Shown here: positions 42,301 to 51,111 of the stretch, piece by piece | Position numbering within the stretch: position 1 is the stretch's first letter | How the letters are laid out: every line of letters starts with the position of its first letter | Origin: Endotrypanum monterogeii | Taxonomy: Eukaryota > Euglenozoa > Kinetoplastea > Trypanosomatida > Trypanosomatidae | Direction: 5' to 3' | Length of the DNA stretch: 64,000 bases | Assembly: GCA_000333855.2 (NCBI GenBank) | Contig: CM007347.1 | Location: 668,705-732,704, forward strand | The notes under the pieces: model-generated | The model's input: the letters and a program-made list of their open reading frames with translations, nothing else | The model's database searches: none | Told to the model about the DNA's origin: nothing | Translations under genes and position numbers: made by a program

Positions 42301-45300
42301 TCCCCTTCACGTGGACGGTACACAGGGCCGGCATTTGTGGTTGCCAACACACAACTCTGTTCAATCTTTTGAATGACATGCGTGGAGTCTGTCTGTGCAG
42401 TGCAGTTGATGGTCGTCACGCGCAAAGTCGGCTGCGTCGAGAACACGTAGTCAAGCAGGGAGCCCTTCCCGCAGCCCTCTGGCCCGATCAGAAAAAATGG
42501 TTTGCAGCTCTCATCCTCGAGGAGCGGTCGCAGCGTGGACACGAGTCGCTTCACCTCCACAGTTTGTATGACGGGTGGGCGGCACGCCAACAGGTCGGCT
42601 GGTGTCACCGGTGTCGACAGATCTGCAGTGAACTCCACGGCGCGTCTGAGCTTGTCATCCCAGTATGAGTCGAAGGGACGATTTCCGCTGCAGGGCTGCT
42701 GCCCCATCGTGGTGTAGATCCAGTTCGCCAGCTTCACCGCGCCATCGGCATTCAGGCAGGCGCACAAGCCCCGTGCCAGTGAGTAAGCGAAGTCCTGCGC
42801 ATTTTTGGTGGAACTCAGGTGTAGCAGACAAATCCGCAGCAAACCCATGCGGGTCGTGGCGACAGGGAAATCATTCAGCCGCTGTGCTTCGTCGATGGCA
42901 GCGAAAACGTACTTGAGGATGAGTGGTCGCACTGTATTTTTCATGTGAGGCGACTCGAGCAGCATCACCGACTCCACCACCGCCTCCAGCTGTACATCAT
43001 TCTCGGAGAATAAAAGAACACCCATCCGTGACACCGTCGCCGGCGACGCAAACTCGAGGCTGTGCGTCTCGAAAATAAAATTGACGTTAGACCCCAACTG
43101 GATACGTACGCCGTTCGGCATCGTAAGCAATTTGTTGTCGTCGAGAACCGAGTTGAGTGATTCGATCCACTCGGGATCAATGTCACCGTCGCACAGCACC
43201 CACGGCCGTGCCTCCTTCGGCTGCTTCACAACGTCACGCGCCGCCGCAGTCAAGACACCGTCGTACCATTCCCGTGTGTCACTGTCCATGTAGCCAAGCA
43301 AACGATGGCGCGGCATCGCCTTGGGGTTCATGACATGCAAGGGAACCGATATTTGCATTATTTGTAGAGCCTTTCGGAGGATATTGAGCAAGGTAGTCTT
43401 GCCGCTGCCGCTTGGTCCCACAAGCACCACACCCGTGCGCTGCTGCAGCGCCTCGTACAGCTGGAGCACTTTTTTATTCTGCCCAACGATCGGCTGCAAG
43501 CCCAACTCCTTGACGGCTTTCTCCACTGCCACCTCGAGCTCGCTGTAGGTGACGTCCCGCGACTCTACATGAGGGAAGATATCGCGCAGAAGTCCATGGA
43601 AGACCCTGGCGTCATCCATCGTCAGTTTGCTGAGGGTATTGATGTTCAGCGACTGGAGGAGTAGCCCCTCTTCATCTTGGAGAGTTGTTTCGACGCCAGC
43701 GTGTTCCTTTCTCCACCGCTGCACCAGCGTGCCACCGAGTCGCAATACTGCTTTGAGCGGGCGCAAGCCCCAGTCGTAGTGTTGCTGCCGACTCATGAGT
43801 CGCTCGCAGAGACGGTAGAGCGTGACGACACTCTTAGCCAGCGGACGCGCATGCGTAAACCCCTCGGAGAGGAGCACAGTCGACGTAATCAGCTCATTAT
43901 CGGGTACGCTCATGGCCACTTCACGGAACAGCTGCTTCAGGTTGTCTGGTAGCCGTGTGCGACCTCCGTAGCCTTTGCCGGCGGGGTTCAATGTAACGAA
44001 GATGCCAGCCTTCGTGTTTACCTCAACTTCATGGTTCAGCAACGAGCAGGTCGCATCTCTGTTCTTGAGTGCCTGCTGAATGACCTGGATCATCTGTGAA
44101 ATCGCTGAGAGCTGATCAATTTTGAGGCGGTTAAACTCGTCGAAGCAGCCCCACGCGCCGCACTTGACGATGCCGATGAGAATGCGCCCCATCGCTTTGA
44201 AGTCGAGGCCTTCGTCACAGTTGAAGACGAGCACCTGGCGACCCATCGCAGAGCCGAGCGCCTTCACCGACTCTGTCTTACCGGTACCTGCAGGTCCGTA
44301 CGGGTTGCCGCCGTAACCAAGGTCCATACCCTTTGTCAGGATGAGGTAGCAGCGGTCCGTCAGTGGTGTGTGCACGAGCTTTGCTGCGTTTCCTTGGTAC
44401 TCGTACGCGTACTCGAACCTTGTATCGGCCATCTGGACGGTGCACGAGTGTGTGCCGTTCGTGGACATGCAGTAGCGCAACTGTTTTTTCCACCACCACT
44501 CGTCAACCCTGTGGACGTCGCGTTGGATGAGGAGCTCAACGACCTCAATGTTGTGGATCGTGTCAAAGATGAGCGCCTTCACCTTCAGCGCGTTCAACGC
44601 GTCCAGTTCAGGCGTAAGAGTTGTGAGTCGGTCAAGTCGCTGGCGGAGCGACTTGTGAAGCGACTTCAGAGATTGAGCCTCGATTGCCTCCTCAACTGCT
44701 CGGGAAAAGTGTACGCCCTGCGATACCTGAAGAATCTGAGACGGGTAGTAGGCAATGCTGTCCAGTGTAGTCGCGTCCGGCTGCTCGATGCACTTCTTGA
44801 GAAGATTCCGGAGGGTTTCCTGCATGCTCACATCGAGAGCCAGCAGCCAGTCCTCCACGTCCTGGCTCGTGATCGCAACCGGCGTAAAGAGCGCGACTTG
44901 CTCAAGGTCGGCGCTGATCATGTGCGTGATGTTTGTGTTGTCACTACTGAAGGTGACGGTGTGGATGCCCATAAACAACTTCTTCAGATGGACCTGAATC
45001 ACCGAGGGGTTCTGGCTGCGGCCAAGCATCTCGAGTAGGTCCTCGTCGCTGATGAAATAAAAGCGCGGCATCTTTCCACGCTTCGCCTCCAGAAACTCCA
45101 TCAGGGACCGCTGGCACCGCTCTATCTGCTCAAGGATGCTCTTCAGTTTTTCATTGGCATCCAATTGGTTGGCTAACGACATGACACGCGGGTCCGCCTC
45201 AATCTCGCGCATGATACCAACAAACTCCTTGTCCACGCGCTTAAAGCGCACCTGCTCATGCGGCAGTGCACCGCGAGCAAAGATAGGTTCCAGATACGCC

Positions 45301-48300
45301 CAGCGACGCTGAATGCTGTTCAGCAGTGTGAGGCTCTGCGAGAGAGAGAGGAGCTTCGACTCCCACCCAGAAGCTTCGTTAGCGAAGTGTACGTAAAATG
45401 GGCTGTCCTTGAGAGAGTTGACGAGGGATTGATTATCGCTGACTTGCGTCATCACCTCTTTCCAGTCCGTAATAAGGCGAAGCTTACTGCTCGTGTCTGT
45501 AGGGGGTGTGAGGGTGAAGACCGCCTCCAAAGCCCACTTGCGCATGTCCTGCAAGGCTTCCCGGAGCTGAATCTCGCCGTTTGCGCGCGCATGGAGGTGC
45601 TTCAGCTCCTCCTCCTTCGAAAGGAGCTCCGGGTAGTGGTCGAGAATCAAGCCAAACGTGAGGCTGGTGCTCGTTGTTTCCTTTGGTATATCGAGAAGCC
45701 GAAACATCTCGCTCCAGTGCTCTGTCATCCATCCCTCGCCGCGCACATATTTCAGCACCGGCACTATATTTGCCCAGTCCACGACCATGTTAAGCAGGTA
45801 GGTTGCAATAGGGTTGCTGGTGCTGCTGGCACCGTTGTGTGTGTTGCTGCTATCGATGCCGTTCGAAGTTGCCTTTCCGTCTCCCTCAGCCTTATCCCCA
45901 GCCATAGGACCATTTTCGCTTTGCATATTTTTTTTTAGCGTCGTCCGCCAATCCTTGCAGAAGTCCTCGAACTGAAAGGAGTGCGCGCGAAATGTGAGCC
46001 AATCCTCGGCACGCAGCTTCCCAATCTCTTCCTCAAAGGTGTCGTACAGTGCCCACATGGCACTGGTCGCCTCCACGTCTTCCCTGGTCTCCCGCAGTAC
46101 CCCAAAGACCGGCTTCAGCTGCCCGAAAAATTCGCACTTGCGCTCCAGCTCACCCGCCTGGGACTCGAGGTCAGCCAAGCTGTTCAGCTGATCTTTTAGA
46201 GACGGCAGCAACTTGTGAACCGTCTTCGTCTCCTTGGCCTCAAAAGCACGCATCAGCTGTGTCTTCTGCCGCCTCCAACCCTCTGCAAAGCGCTGCTCAT
46301 CCTTCAGGAAGCGTTGAATGAGACCGTTGAGTGAAACACCCATTTTCAGCACCGCCGCCTCCATGACTTTGGTGTGGGATGCCATCGCATCCTTCAAGTG
46401 GTCCCATCGGGTGCGGGTTGCGCCAATGTCAATAGAGGTGCCCGTGTGGTTGCGCAACTCCTTGTTCTGTGCCACCACTCCCTCCATTTTCTTTTCCATC
46501 ATGTCAATCTGCTCCAGTGACTCCTTGTAGCGCATGTTGGCCTCCCCGACGTCGTCTATCGTCGTTGGCTGACGTTCCACAATGTTCGACACCCGCATCA
46601 CAAAATCGTCCACCTCATTCAGTGATGTCTGGATATACCGGCGGATACCATTCAGGAGAGCATCCTCTAGACGGTGTAGATGCTCCTCGATGCTAGCCCG
46701 CACGGGGATGGTACTGATCGCAAAACAGTCGATCCTCATCACGTCCTCGATCTTGGACATCTTTTCTCGGTGCTCCTCCACAGTGCGAAATCCCTGGCTG
46801 ATTTTTCCCTGCATCTTTTCCATCCACAAATCTGTAATCGAATCCAAATGCGGTGAGCCGTTGATGCCACACAAACCAACGACAATGTGCGATCGAAACG
46901 CTTTGCGGACACGGCTGAGCTTCGAGAAGAGCTCAATGGCTTTGGTGTGCACTGTGACGATACGGTCGCTGTTCGTGAGAGGCATTAACGGGTACATCTC
47001 GTAGAGTTTGGTCGTGCTCTCTCTCTTGGGCTGTAGCCCGCGAAAGCGCAAGGGCACGCTGACAAACTCGCGCAGCTTGACGTAGTACGCCTCGCGAATC
47101 GCCTCAAAACTGGGCTTGAACTGAACGACCCCCTGCCTCAGCACCAGCTCCACCCTCAACTCAGACACCTCCTCATGGAGGGACTCCAGGCCTCGGCGAT
47201 ACTGGTACTCGAGAACCTTGTAGATTTGCGCGTCCCAGTGCCGGCGCCAGTCGTCGTAGTCGGACAACCGCTGCTTCGCGAGGAAGTCCTCCATCCTGCT
47301 GCGCAAATCATCAACAGTTACGCGCCACTGATCCATGTGTGAGGTGAGGTCGACGTCCATGAGACCAATCACGTGCCGACCAAAGTCCTCATGAAAGCGA
47401 CGAACCTGTCGGTTGGCATTGCTGAGAGCTTCAATGGTGTTCTGGAAACGGAGGTTCACGCCCTCGAGCTCTTGATAATTAGCAGCCGCCACACATCGTC
47501 GTTTGTTATCCCCGTATAGCACCTGCGAAATACTTTTCTCAATGGCAGGCACAAGCATTCGCCGGGTGCAGGGAAGAATCTGTGCAATGACGGTATTATG
47601 GTTGGAAACGCATTGTTGTGTGCAGAGTGCAGCGGCGGCAAGATGCTCGCAGGCGCGTATGGTGCTTTCCGCGGTGTTGCTAAGCTGCCAGAGTTGTGAC
47701 GCCCCTGCGGGTCCATCCTTGACACCCTTGTACCAGGAGACACTACCCCCCGAATCGCTCTGCCCCTGACCCGGTTGAGCCTCAGTATCGCTCAGCCATG
47801 CCCGCATGTTGCGCACCTCTTGCATAAACTTGTTCAGTGGCGGCTGAATGGTGCACTTCAGCAATAACTGCTGCTGCTGTCGCCCCCCACCATCCTCGAC
47901 TCTTGACAGCACCACGGCATCTTGAAGCTCGAGCATTTTCTTAGCGGTCGACTCTACCGATGCGCACCAGTCCTTCATGATCGCCACCTCCTCCTGAGCC
48001 GCCTTGCGGATCAGCTCGTGTGCATGGGATGCCACCTTCTCCGTAAGCGCATTCTGAACGCCAAAGATCTTGGTTGCGTCCTCCGGCACCATAATGCACT
48101 CTGCGACGCATCCTTTCGCCGCGCGAAGCTTCTGTAGTGGTGTCGTTGCCCGACGGTTGCTGCTCTCGAAACGAGCGAACATGTGATTTAGCTGCTCGAT
48201 CAAGTACGTGACGAGACTCTCCATCTCGAGAGCCACTGCAGTGCGCACCCCCTCGCGCTGCAGCAAGGCAGCGTGTTTTTGTAGATGTCGGATGAGCACA

Positions 48301-49715
48301 TCTGAAGCCGGCGACTGAAAAATCTTTCTCACGCGGTTCCGCAGGCTTGGCTCAGAGAAGGAGAGCTCCTTCTCAAATTTACCAACTCGCGATTCCCACA
48401 CCGCAGCCGAGACACCGCGCAGGTCAAGCGCATTCACGTCCACAAATATTTGCTCCGGCTGCAGGGAAGAAGGAATGGTCTCCCGTAGTGCTTCCATGCT
48501 CGAGAGCTGCTGCCGGATCTGTAGAACTGTATGCAGGCGCTGAGCGAATGCTTCGAAGCTCTCGTCGTGGAACATGCCTCCGTCCCAACTGATCAAGTCA
48601 GCGTGCACTAGCCGCGTCACGATCCTGCTCCACTGCTTGCATACATCAACGGCGCTGCTCAGTTCCCCTAAAGGCATCCGCCATGGTGCTCGCCAGTCGG
48701 GGCCGTACAACTCCACCTGGCTACCCAGGTACTCTCTCAGGTCGCCCGAAACGATGCCTAGCAGTGACAGTGTGGAGCTTCTCACGCGGTCCGTGTTGGC
48801 TCCTCGGTGATCGTTCCAGTAGAGCACGAGGGCACGGTGCACCATACGCAATACCTCGGGGGCCTCAGCAAGGCTGAAAGTCCTCGAACGCCATGCAGCT
48901 GGTAGCTCATTCTCGGTGGAGGTGCTAGCGTTTAACGCAAGCGCTTGCGCCCAGACGTGAGTGTCAATCCACACCTTCGCGAGCTCACCCTCTGGCAAAG
49001 CGGTCGTGCTGCGCGAGTGCTTCGGCTTCGAATAAGGGCGGCGAGGGCGGCGAGGACCCCGTGCCTCACCAGCCGCTTCGCCGAACGGCTCGGCTTCGTC
49101 GTCCGAGTCATCGTCGCCAGCAGCAGCCACCTCAACTGCCGGAGAGGGCGTCTCCACCTCTGGCACCAGAGCAGATGTAGTCCGCGTAAATGCTTTGACG
49201 CAGATCGCGCCTCGCAGCACGACATCACATCGCGTGCCTTGATCGCACAGGAGTTTAGGGAAATTTACGATGGCGCGCGCGCCGTGCTTTAGCTCCACCA
49301 CGACATCACTGTAGAGCGTCTCCACCATCTCCCCCACACCAGGGGCGTTGGGCAGCGTATCTACACCTGCGTCACCATCACCCCCTTTGGCATCATCATC
49401 GGCCCCAAGCACAACACCTGCTTTGCGCAGCAGCTTGGAGAAGGAGATACTCTTGTCGGCCAATTTCCCGAAGTGTGTCTCGTCGTCGTCACCACTGAGT
49501 CGCACCGAGGAGCTGCGGCTCCCGGTGACGTCCCGAACAAGCGCGCTGCATAGCGCTTGCACCTCCGCTTCTAATAAAACATCGGATCCCAGAGGTGAAA
49601 AAGACAGCAGAAGCCAGCCATCACCGCGTCGGGTGTGTACCTGCCCACACCGAATGCTAAAATGGCGCTGCGCGGTGCTGATGATCTGCGACTCCACCAA
49701 CGCAAGACCGGACAT
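36372..49715 (-). CDS. DHC2: Cytoplasmic dynein 2 heavy chain (IFT dynein, DYNC2H1/DHC2 family)
   Basis: This 4447-residue motor subunit powers retrograde intraflagellar transport, moving IFT-A trains from flagellum tip to base. The AAA1 Walker A region reads GNPYGPAGTGKTES near residue 1806 and is followed by VFNCDEG and GAWGCFDEFNRL, the dynein-2 rather than dynein-1 form. AAA2 has GPSGSGKTT near 2100, AAA3 has GPEGCGKGS near 2410, and AAA4 has a degenerate Walker A with RR in place of GK (GSTGVGRRN near 2805), as I recall is usual for dynein 2. The coiled-coil stalk and microtubule-binding tip cover about 3020-3320, followed by AAA5/6 and the C-terminal domain. Acidic low-complexity inserts occur near residues 75-105 and 195-215. 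Trypanosomatids are known to have two DHC2 paralogues. Linkage to Mex67 recalls the T. brucei DHC2.2 locus, but that is from memory. Confidence 0.96.
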   Translation of the reverse strand: MSGLALVESQIISTAQRHFSIRCGQVHTRRGDGWLLLSFSPLGSDVLLEAEVQALCSALVRDVTGSRSSSVRLSGDDDETHFGKLADKSISFSKLLRKAGVVLGADDDAKGGDGDAGVDTLPNAPGVGEMVETLYSDVVVELKHGARAIVNFPKLLCDQGTRCDVVLRGAICVKAFTRTTSALVPEVETPSPAVEVAAAGDDDSDDEAEPFGEAAGEARGPRRPRRPYSKPKHSRSTTALPEGELAKVWIDTHVWAQALALNASTSTENELPAAWRSRTFSLAEAPEVLRMVHRALVLYWNDHRGANTDRVRSSTLSLLGIVSGDLREYLGSQVELYGPDWRAPWRMPLGELSSAVDVCKQWSRIVTRLVHADLISWDGGMFHDESFEAFAQRLHTVLQIRQQLSSMEALRETIPSSLQPEQIFVDVNALDLRGVSAAVWESRVGKFEKELSFSEPSLRNRVRKIFQSPASDVLIRHLQKHAALLQREGVRTAVALEMESLVTYLIEQLNHMFARFESSNRRATTPLQKLRAAKGCVAECIMVPEDATKIFGVQNALTEKVASHAHELIRKAAQEEVAIMKDWCASVESTAKKMLELQDAVVLSRVEDGGGRQQQQLLLKCTIQPPLNKFMQEVRNMRAWLSDTEAQPGQGQSDSGGSVSWYKGVKDGPAGASQLWQLSNTAESTIRACEHLAAAALCTQQCVSNHNTVIAQILPCTRRMLVPAIEKSISQVLYGDNKRRCVAAANYQELEGVNLRFQNTIEALSNANRQVRRFHEDFGRHVIGLMDVDLTSHMDQWRVTVDDLRSRMEDFLAKQRLSDYDDWRRHWDAQIYKVLEYQYRRGLESLHEEVSELRVELVLRQGVVQFKPSFEAIREAYYVKLREFVSVPLRFRGLQPKRESTTKLYEMYPLMPLTNSDRIVTVHTKAIELFSKLSRVRKAFRSHIVVGLCGINGSPHLDSITDLWMEKMQGKISQGFRTVEEHREKMSKIEDVMRIDCFAISTIPVRASIEEHLHRLEDALLNGIRRYIQTSLNEVDDFVMRVSNIVERQPTTIDDVGEANMRYKESLEQIDMMEKKMEGVVAQNKELRNHTGTSIDIGATRTRWDHLKDAMASHTKVMEAAVLKMGVSLNGLIQRFLKDEQRFAEGWRRQKTQLMRAFEAKETKTVHKLLPSLKDQLNSLADLESQAGELERKCEFFGQLKPVFGVLRETREDVEATSAMWALYDTFEEEIGKLRAEDWLTFRAHSFQFEDFCKDWRTTLKKNMQSENGPMAGDKAEGDGKATSNGIDSSNTHNGASSTSNPIATYLLNMVVDWANIVPVLKYVRGEGWMTEHWSEMFRLLDIPKETTSTSLTFGLILDHYPELLSKEEELKHLHARANGEIQLREALQDMRKWALEAVFTLTPPTDTSSKLRLITDWKEVMTQVSDNQSLVNSLKDSPFYVHFANEASGWESKLLSLSQSLTLLNSIQRRWAYLEPIFARGALPHEQVRFKRVDKEFVGIMREIEADPRVMSLANQLDANEKLKSILEQIERCQRSLMEFLEAKRGKMPRFYFISDEDLLEMLGRSQNPSVIQVHLKKLFMGIHTVTFSSDNTNITHMISADLEQVALFTPVAITSQDVEDWLLALDVSMQETLRNLLKKCIEQPDATTLDSIAYYPSQILQVSQGVHFSRAVEEAIEAQSLKSLHKSLRQRLDRLTTLTPELDALNALKVKALIFDTIHNIEVVELLIQRDVHRVDEWWWKKQLRYCMSTNGTHSCTVQMADTRFEYAYEYQGNAAKLVHTPLTDRCYLILTKGMDLGYGGNPYGPAGTGKTESVKALGSAMGRQVLVFNCDEGLDFKAMGRILIGIVKCGAWGCFDEFNRLKIDQLSAISQMIQVIQQALKNRDATCSLLNHEVEVNTKAGIFVTLNPAGKGYGGRTRLPDNLKQLFREVAMSVPDNELITSTVLLSEGFTHARPLAKSVVTLYRLCERLMSRQQHYDWGLRPLKAVLRLGGTLVQRWRKEHAGVETTLQDEEGLLLQSLNINTLSKLTMDDARVFHGLLRDIFPHVESRDVTYSELEVAVEKAVKELGLQPIVGQNKKVLQLYEALQQRTGVVLVGPSGSGKTTLLNILRKALQIMQISVPLHVMNPKAMPRHRLLGYMDSDTREWYDGVLTAAARDVVKQPKEARPWVLCDGDIDPEWIESLNSVLDDNKLLTMPNGVRIQLGSNVNFIFETHSLEFASPATVSRMGVLLFSENDVQLEAVVESVMLLESPHMKNTVRPLILKYVFAAIDEAQRLNDFPVATTRMGLLRICLLHLSSTKNAQDFAYSLARGLCACLNADGAVKLANWIYTTMGQQPCSGNRPFDSYWDDKLRRAVEFTADLSTPVTPADLLACRPPVIQTVEVKRLVSTLRPLLEDESCKPFFLIGPEGCGKGSLLDYVFSTQPTLRVTTINCTAQTDSTHVIQKIEQSCVLATTNAGPVYRPREGERLVIILKNVNLTKADKYGTVELHSFLQQLILYKGFYNQDLEWVTVERVQIVASMNPVLSAGRYPVAPRLLALAAIVTVSYPPKESLIQVYTTYWANLLRQTGIGEGKDYEGGTQLAHFMVQVYEKVRRQFEGEEYAHFSFSPRHLTKWVTNVLLYHIDARTTLPAVLAYEASRIFTDCLPRTEDRRQVLRILSEQLAAIGYAMPSKEERFTTMFVTWFNHEGSAAAVPATGKPAVATDAVGEDWKADHSAGVVKQDNVSAEAEKDATAGASTRSRMLLKLEQKTFDDVREEAERALLRYSREFKDLNVPLIPEILCWIAYVDRVLARPGGHLVLVGSTGVGRRNAVLLAAHQQRREAVSLNMTQDYNLKQFRLDLRGFIQRATVQNTPLVLVIEDHNLVDGLILEYLNSFLSSGEVPGLFSQEEMETMFSAMRDDAANDGYIGAIYAYFVERLQQNLRIALIMDPRHELFLMRLQSSPALMSKCELLWMGTWSGDMAKRICKTYLENEIALLEANPANKGFHVHREVNAIHESMGDASTPHAMQVLLNTFRTILGKKSSSSKDKMERLEAGLAKLKEAEESVEKVKKDVAEKKKEVERMQKAADKALNEIQSSMEESQEQRDEAATLQEQLKEEQMHISQNRAQVEGELSSIQPLMDAARDAVSSIRSEQLNEIRSLPSPPEAIRVVLEGVLALLGVNDTSWQSMRQFLGERGAKQRILDFDVKSVTPDIRRRVDKLLRDRASFFKAETIQRASVAAAPMAEWVKAMREYSTIMERISPLTQQLEHLEAHQKDGAANLEHLHKKLKKIDAKVKDLREGFSEKCKEAERLRGKLQAAEEELEKAKDLLKKLSGEKGRWATETAAIQEANNTMPKRALVAAAFLTYLGREMEDGRRSFLKTWCDRLGLPEILDVTHFLRTEGDLLQYKSEGLSADGLSLENAVVMLDAVEAPLVVDPANKAVEWIREHLRVENTVTETVSLRDERFTHVLELAIRFGKTLLVTEVTDIMPLLYPALRRDLISVGAKRVVQVGNKAVEWQDSFRILLFSRQSELQLSPGAAALVTEVNFSVTNLGLEGQLLGVTLEEVRPELERQKVELIRKEEDLQLQLSKLEERLLGDLAESQGSLLENTKLIKSLNEVKVQASSIQESLSRSHQLQVELDEKREVYRPFAHHGARLYFIVRDMETLNHMYQFGINDYIALFTQILKEHKGSDEAGAKVQTLMTIFTKTCFHKVARGLLKKDRIAFGLHVLHGLWPEDYPQELWEALVGTITNVKAVEDSQLPSWAPLSSKIKYANILSSGKGRAMAEKWSIEDPNRLAEVMNHPTPEDVLVPPAARGVGERSPDIVDMEKLLWINTFRPDRASSLSLQIILRKLELPSLAPILSLEHTILSSSPDTPVLLITSSGADPSIEIQDVATHLVGKERFVQLALGGGQTDNALQQVRRCAVQGDWLLLKNLHLVLDWASVLENELCSMPSPSANFRLIITTEQHDLFPSVLLRMSNKVTVEAPPGVKQNLLRTYSLWDAAFLSSQSKNGARLLLGLAWFHAVVQERRTYVPQGWSKYYEFSPADLKTATDVVTSLARKRQLDWVTLTGFIENCLYGGRLENMADEKVLHLLIQTYFNEDVLLNDKTPLCPGVTAEHADQHNEILTTLQSNVPDVDTPALLCLCDNADRTVQEELAYTTRESLRELCKKGSTTQASGEQWRERLKAVIEVWKSSGIAANCVSPAVSSQTKDPDPMEVFFISEVNLICNLIKDVVAFFDTLQGVAEGSIIPDAALRAEATELMSGRMPSRWIDRMYGPQEAKMWLALLLRKWNMTRALMKVPFSTSTVYDLSSFLRPQTFFNTLQQHTARVTKVPLTDLVLVASTDSTGLAEVTVKVAARSLMMQGAVLAGNGSLVAVQANSPTSVEVGVDIAVGWLPASKMSQADGNALIPVYADPERQTLIFSLRVKCASRSEATRIALNGVACYLVNV

Positions 49716-49772
49716 GTGTACGTGTGTGAGGGAGCGGAAGAGTGACGGAAAAAACTGCGATAGAAAATTGCA

Positions 49773-49805
49773 CTGAAAAAAAAAAACGGGGGGGGGGGGG
49801 AGAAG
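49773..49805 (-). promoter_or_regulatory. Candidate spliced-leader acceptor for DHC2
   Basis: Read on the minus strand this is CTTCT, thirteen C, G, eleven T, then CAG, with AG at 49774-49773. That leaves a 57-base leader to the ATG at 49715. It is one of the clearest polypyrimidine-AG signals in the window. Confidence 0.75.
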
Positions 49806-49979
49806 TGATGAACGCTAATAAACCATTCGAGACACCACAAAAACAACAAAATCTTTTTTTTTCCGCACTGCGTACAGCGTCGGTGTTGTCGCTTCCTCTC
49901 CCCCTTTCTTTTCCTTCCCTCACCAACCCCTGGAGTCTAGAAAGGAGTAAAGGCGGGTGAGACAGTGAGCAGGCGCGGC

Positions 49980-50093
49980 TATATAAATATATATATAAAT
50001 ATAGATATATATAATATAAATAATATATATAATATATATATATAGTATATATAATATAGATATATATAATATATGTATATATAATATATATAT
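49980..50093. repeat. Large TA-rich low-complexity block
   Basis: About 114 bases almost wholly of A and T (TATATA, TATAA and TAAATA variants) with only a few G, the longest AT block in the window, just upstream of the DHC2 leader. Confidence 0.93.
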
Positions 50094-51079
50094 GTGTGTG
50101 TGAACACCCAAGACAAAATGAATACGGAAAAGAGAGCGACTACTCCTGCGCCAGGGTGTGCAGGGATGGAAAAAAAAAAAGAACGAAAAACTGGGGGAGA
50201 TAAGGAGGACCCACAAAAAAGATTCGCACAACACAACAGTTGCCTCGAACGGCGCAGAACACAATATATATATATATATATATATGCCAAGACCAATACC
50301 TAGACGGTAGCCGACAATGAGTAGTCACAAAACACAAGAACAAGCTTGGTGAGGAGGGGGAGGGGGAAAGGGCGGAAGGACGGGAGGAGGCAATATGCGA
50401 GAAATGATGCTGATGATGCCCCTACGGCTGTGAATGCGACTTAGTTTCTATTATCGCACAAGTGCTGTCCAACAGGGGGAATGGGGAAGGGAGGAGAGTA
50501 TGTCACCTGGAAATACTGCTTATATGTGGGTGGGGTGGTGGTGGAAGAAGGAGACACGTGTGCCCGTCCAGCCGGATATCCAAAGTCGGAGATGTTGATG
50601 ATGGAGGTGATGTCCGCGTCACGGTGTGGCACGCAATATGGAAATATATGGGAATGGGCGATGCAGGTATTTGGGGGGTGTTTTTTTTTTTTGGGGGGGG
50701 GGGGATTACAGCCCACAAAAAGTAGCTGCATGCAAGAGGAGGAGGAGATGAGCAAGAGAAGTAATGGAGAAATGGATAGAGGGGGGGAGACCAGCACGGA
50801 ACAGAACACACCGCTGAAGGAATGAAACCATGTCAGCTTGATTAAGTACGAGCACACAGCATACCAATCGCAGGAAAGTGTGTGAGGGTGATGATGTGTC
50901 TGTGTGTTGCAGTGTCGTCAGATACGATCCTGTTACATGCAGCATATACGTCTGAGTGCACACACACTCAGTCTCGCTGTCGGTTAAAGGTCGCGCCGAT
51001 GCTGGACGGACGTACCAACACACAATATCTCCTTCATCGACGTTGTTCTAAAAGGAAGAACACCATAACAGGGACACTG

Positions 51080-51080
<1 letters not shown>

Positions 51081-51111
<31 letters not shown>
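51081..51111. repeat. (CA)n microsatellite
   Basis: About 15 CA units in the DHC2/TBCCD1 spacer. Confidence 0.95.

Noticed and set aside
49980..50093. TA block as a replication origin or centromere-like element
   Set aside because: TA tracts of this type recur in many spacers of the window, so there is no reason to single it out beyond its length.
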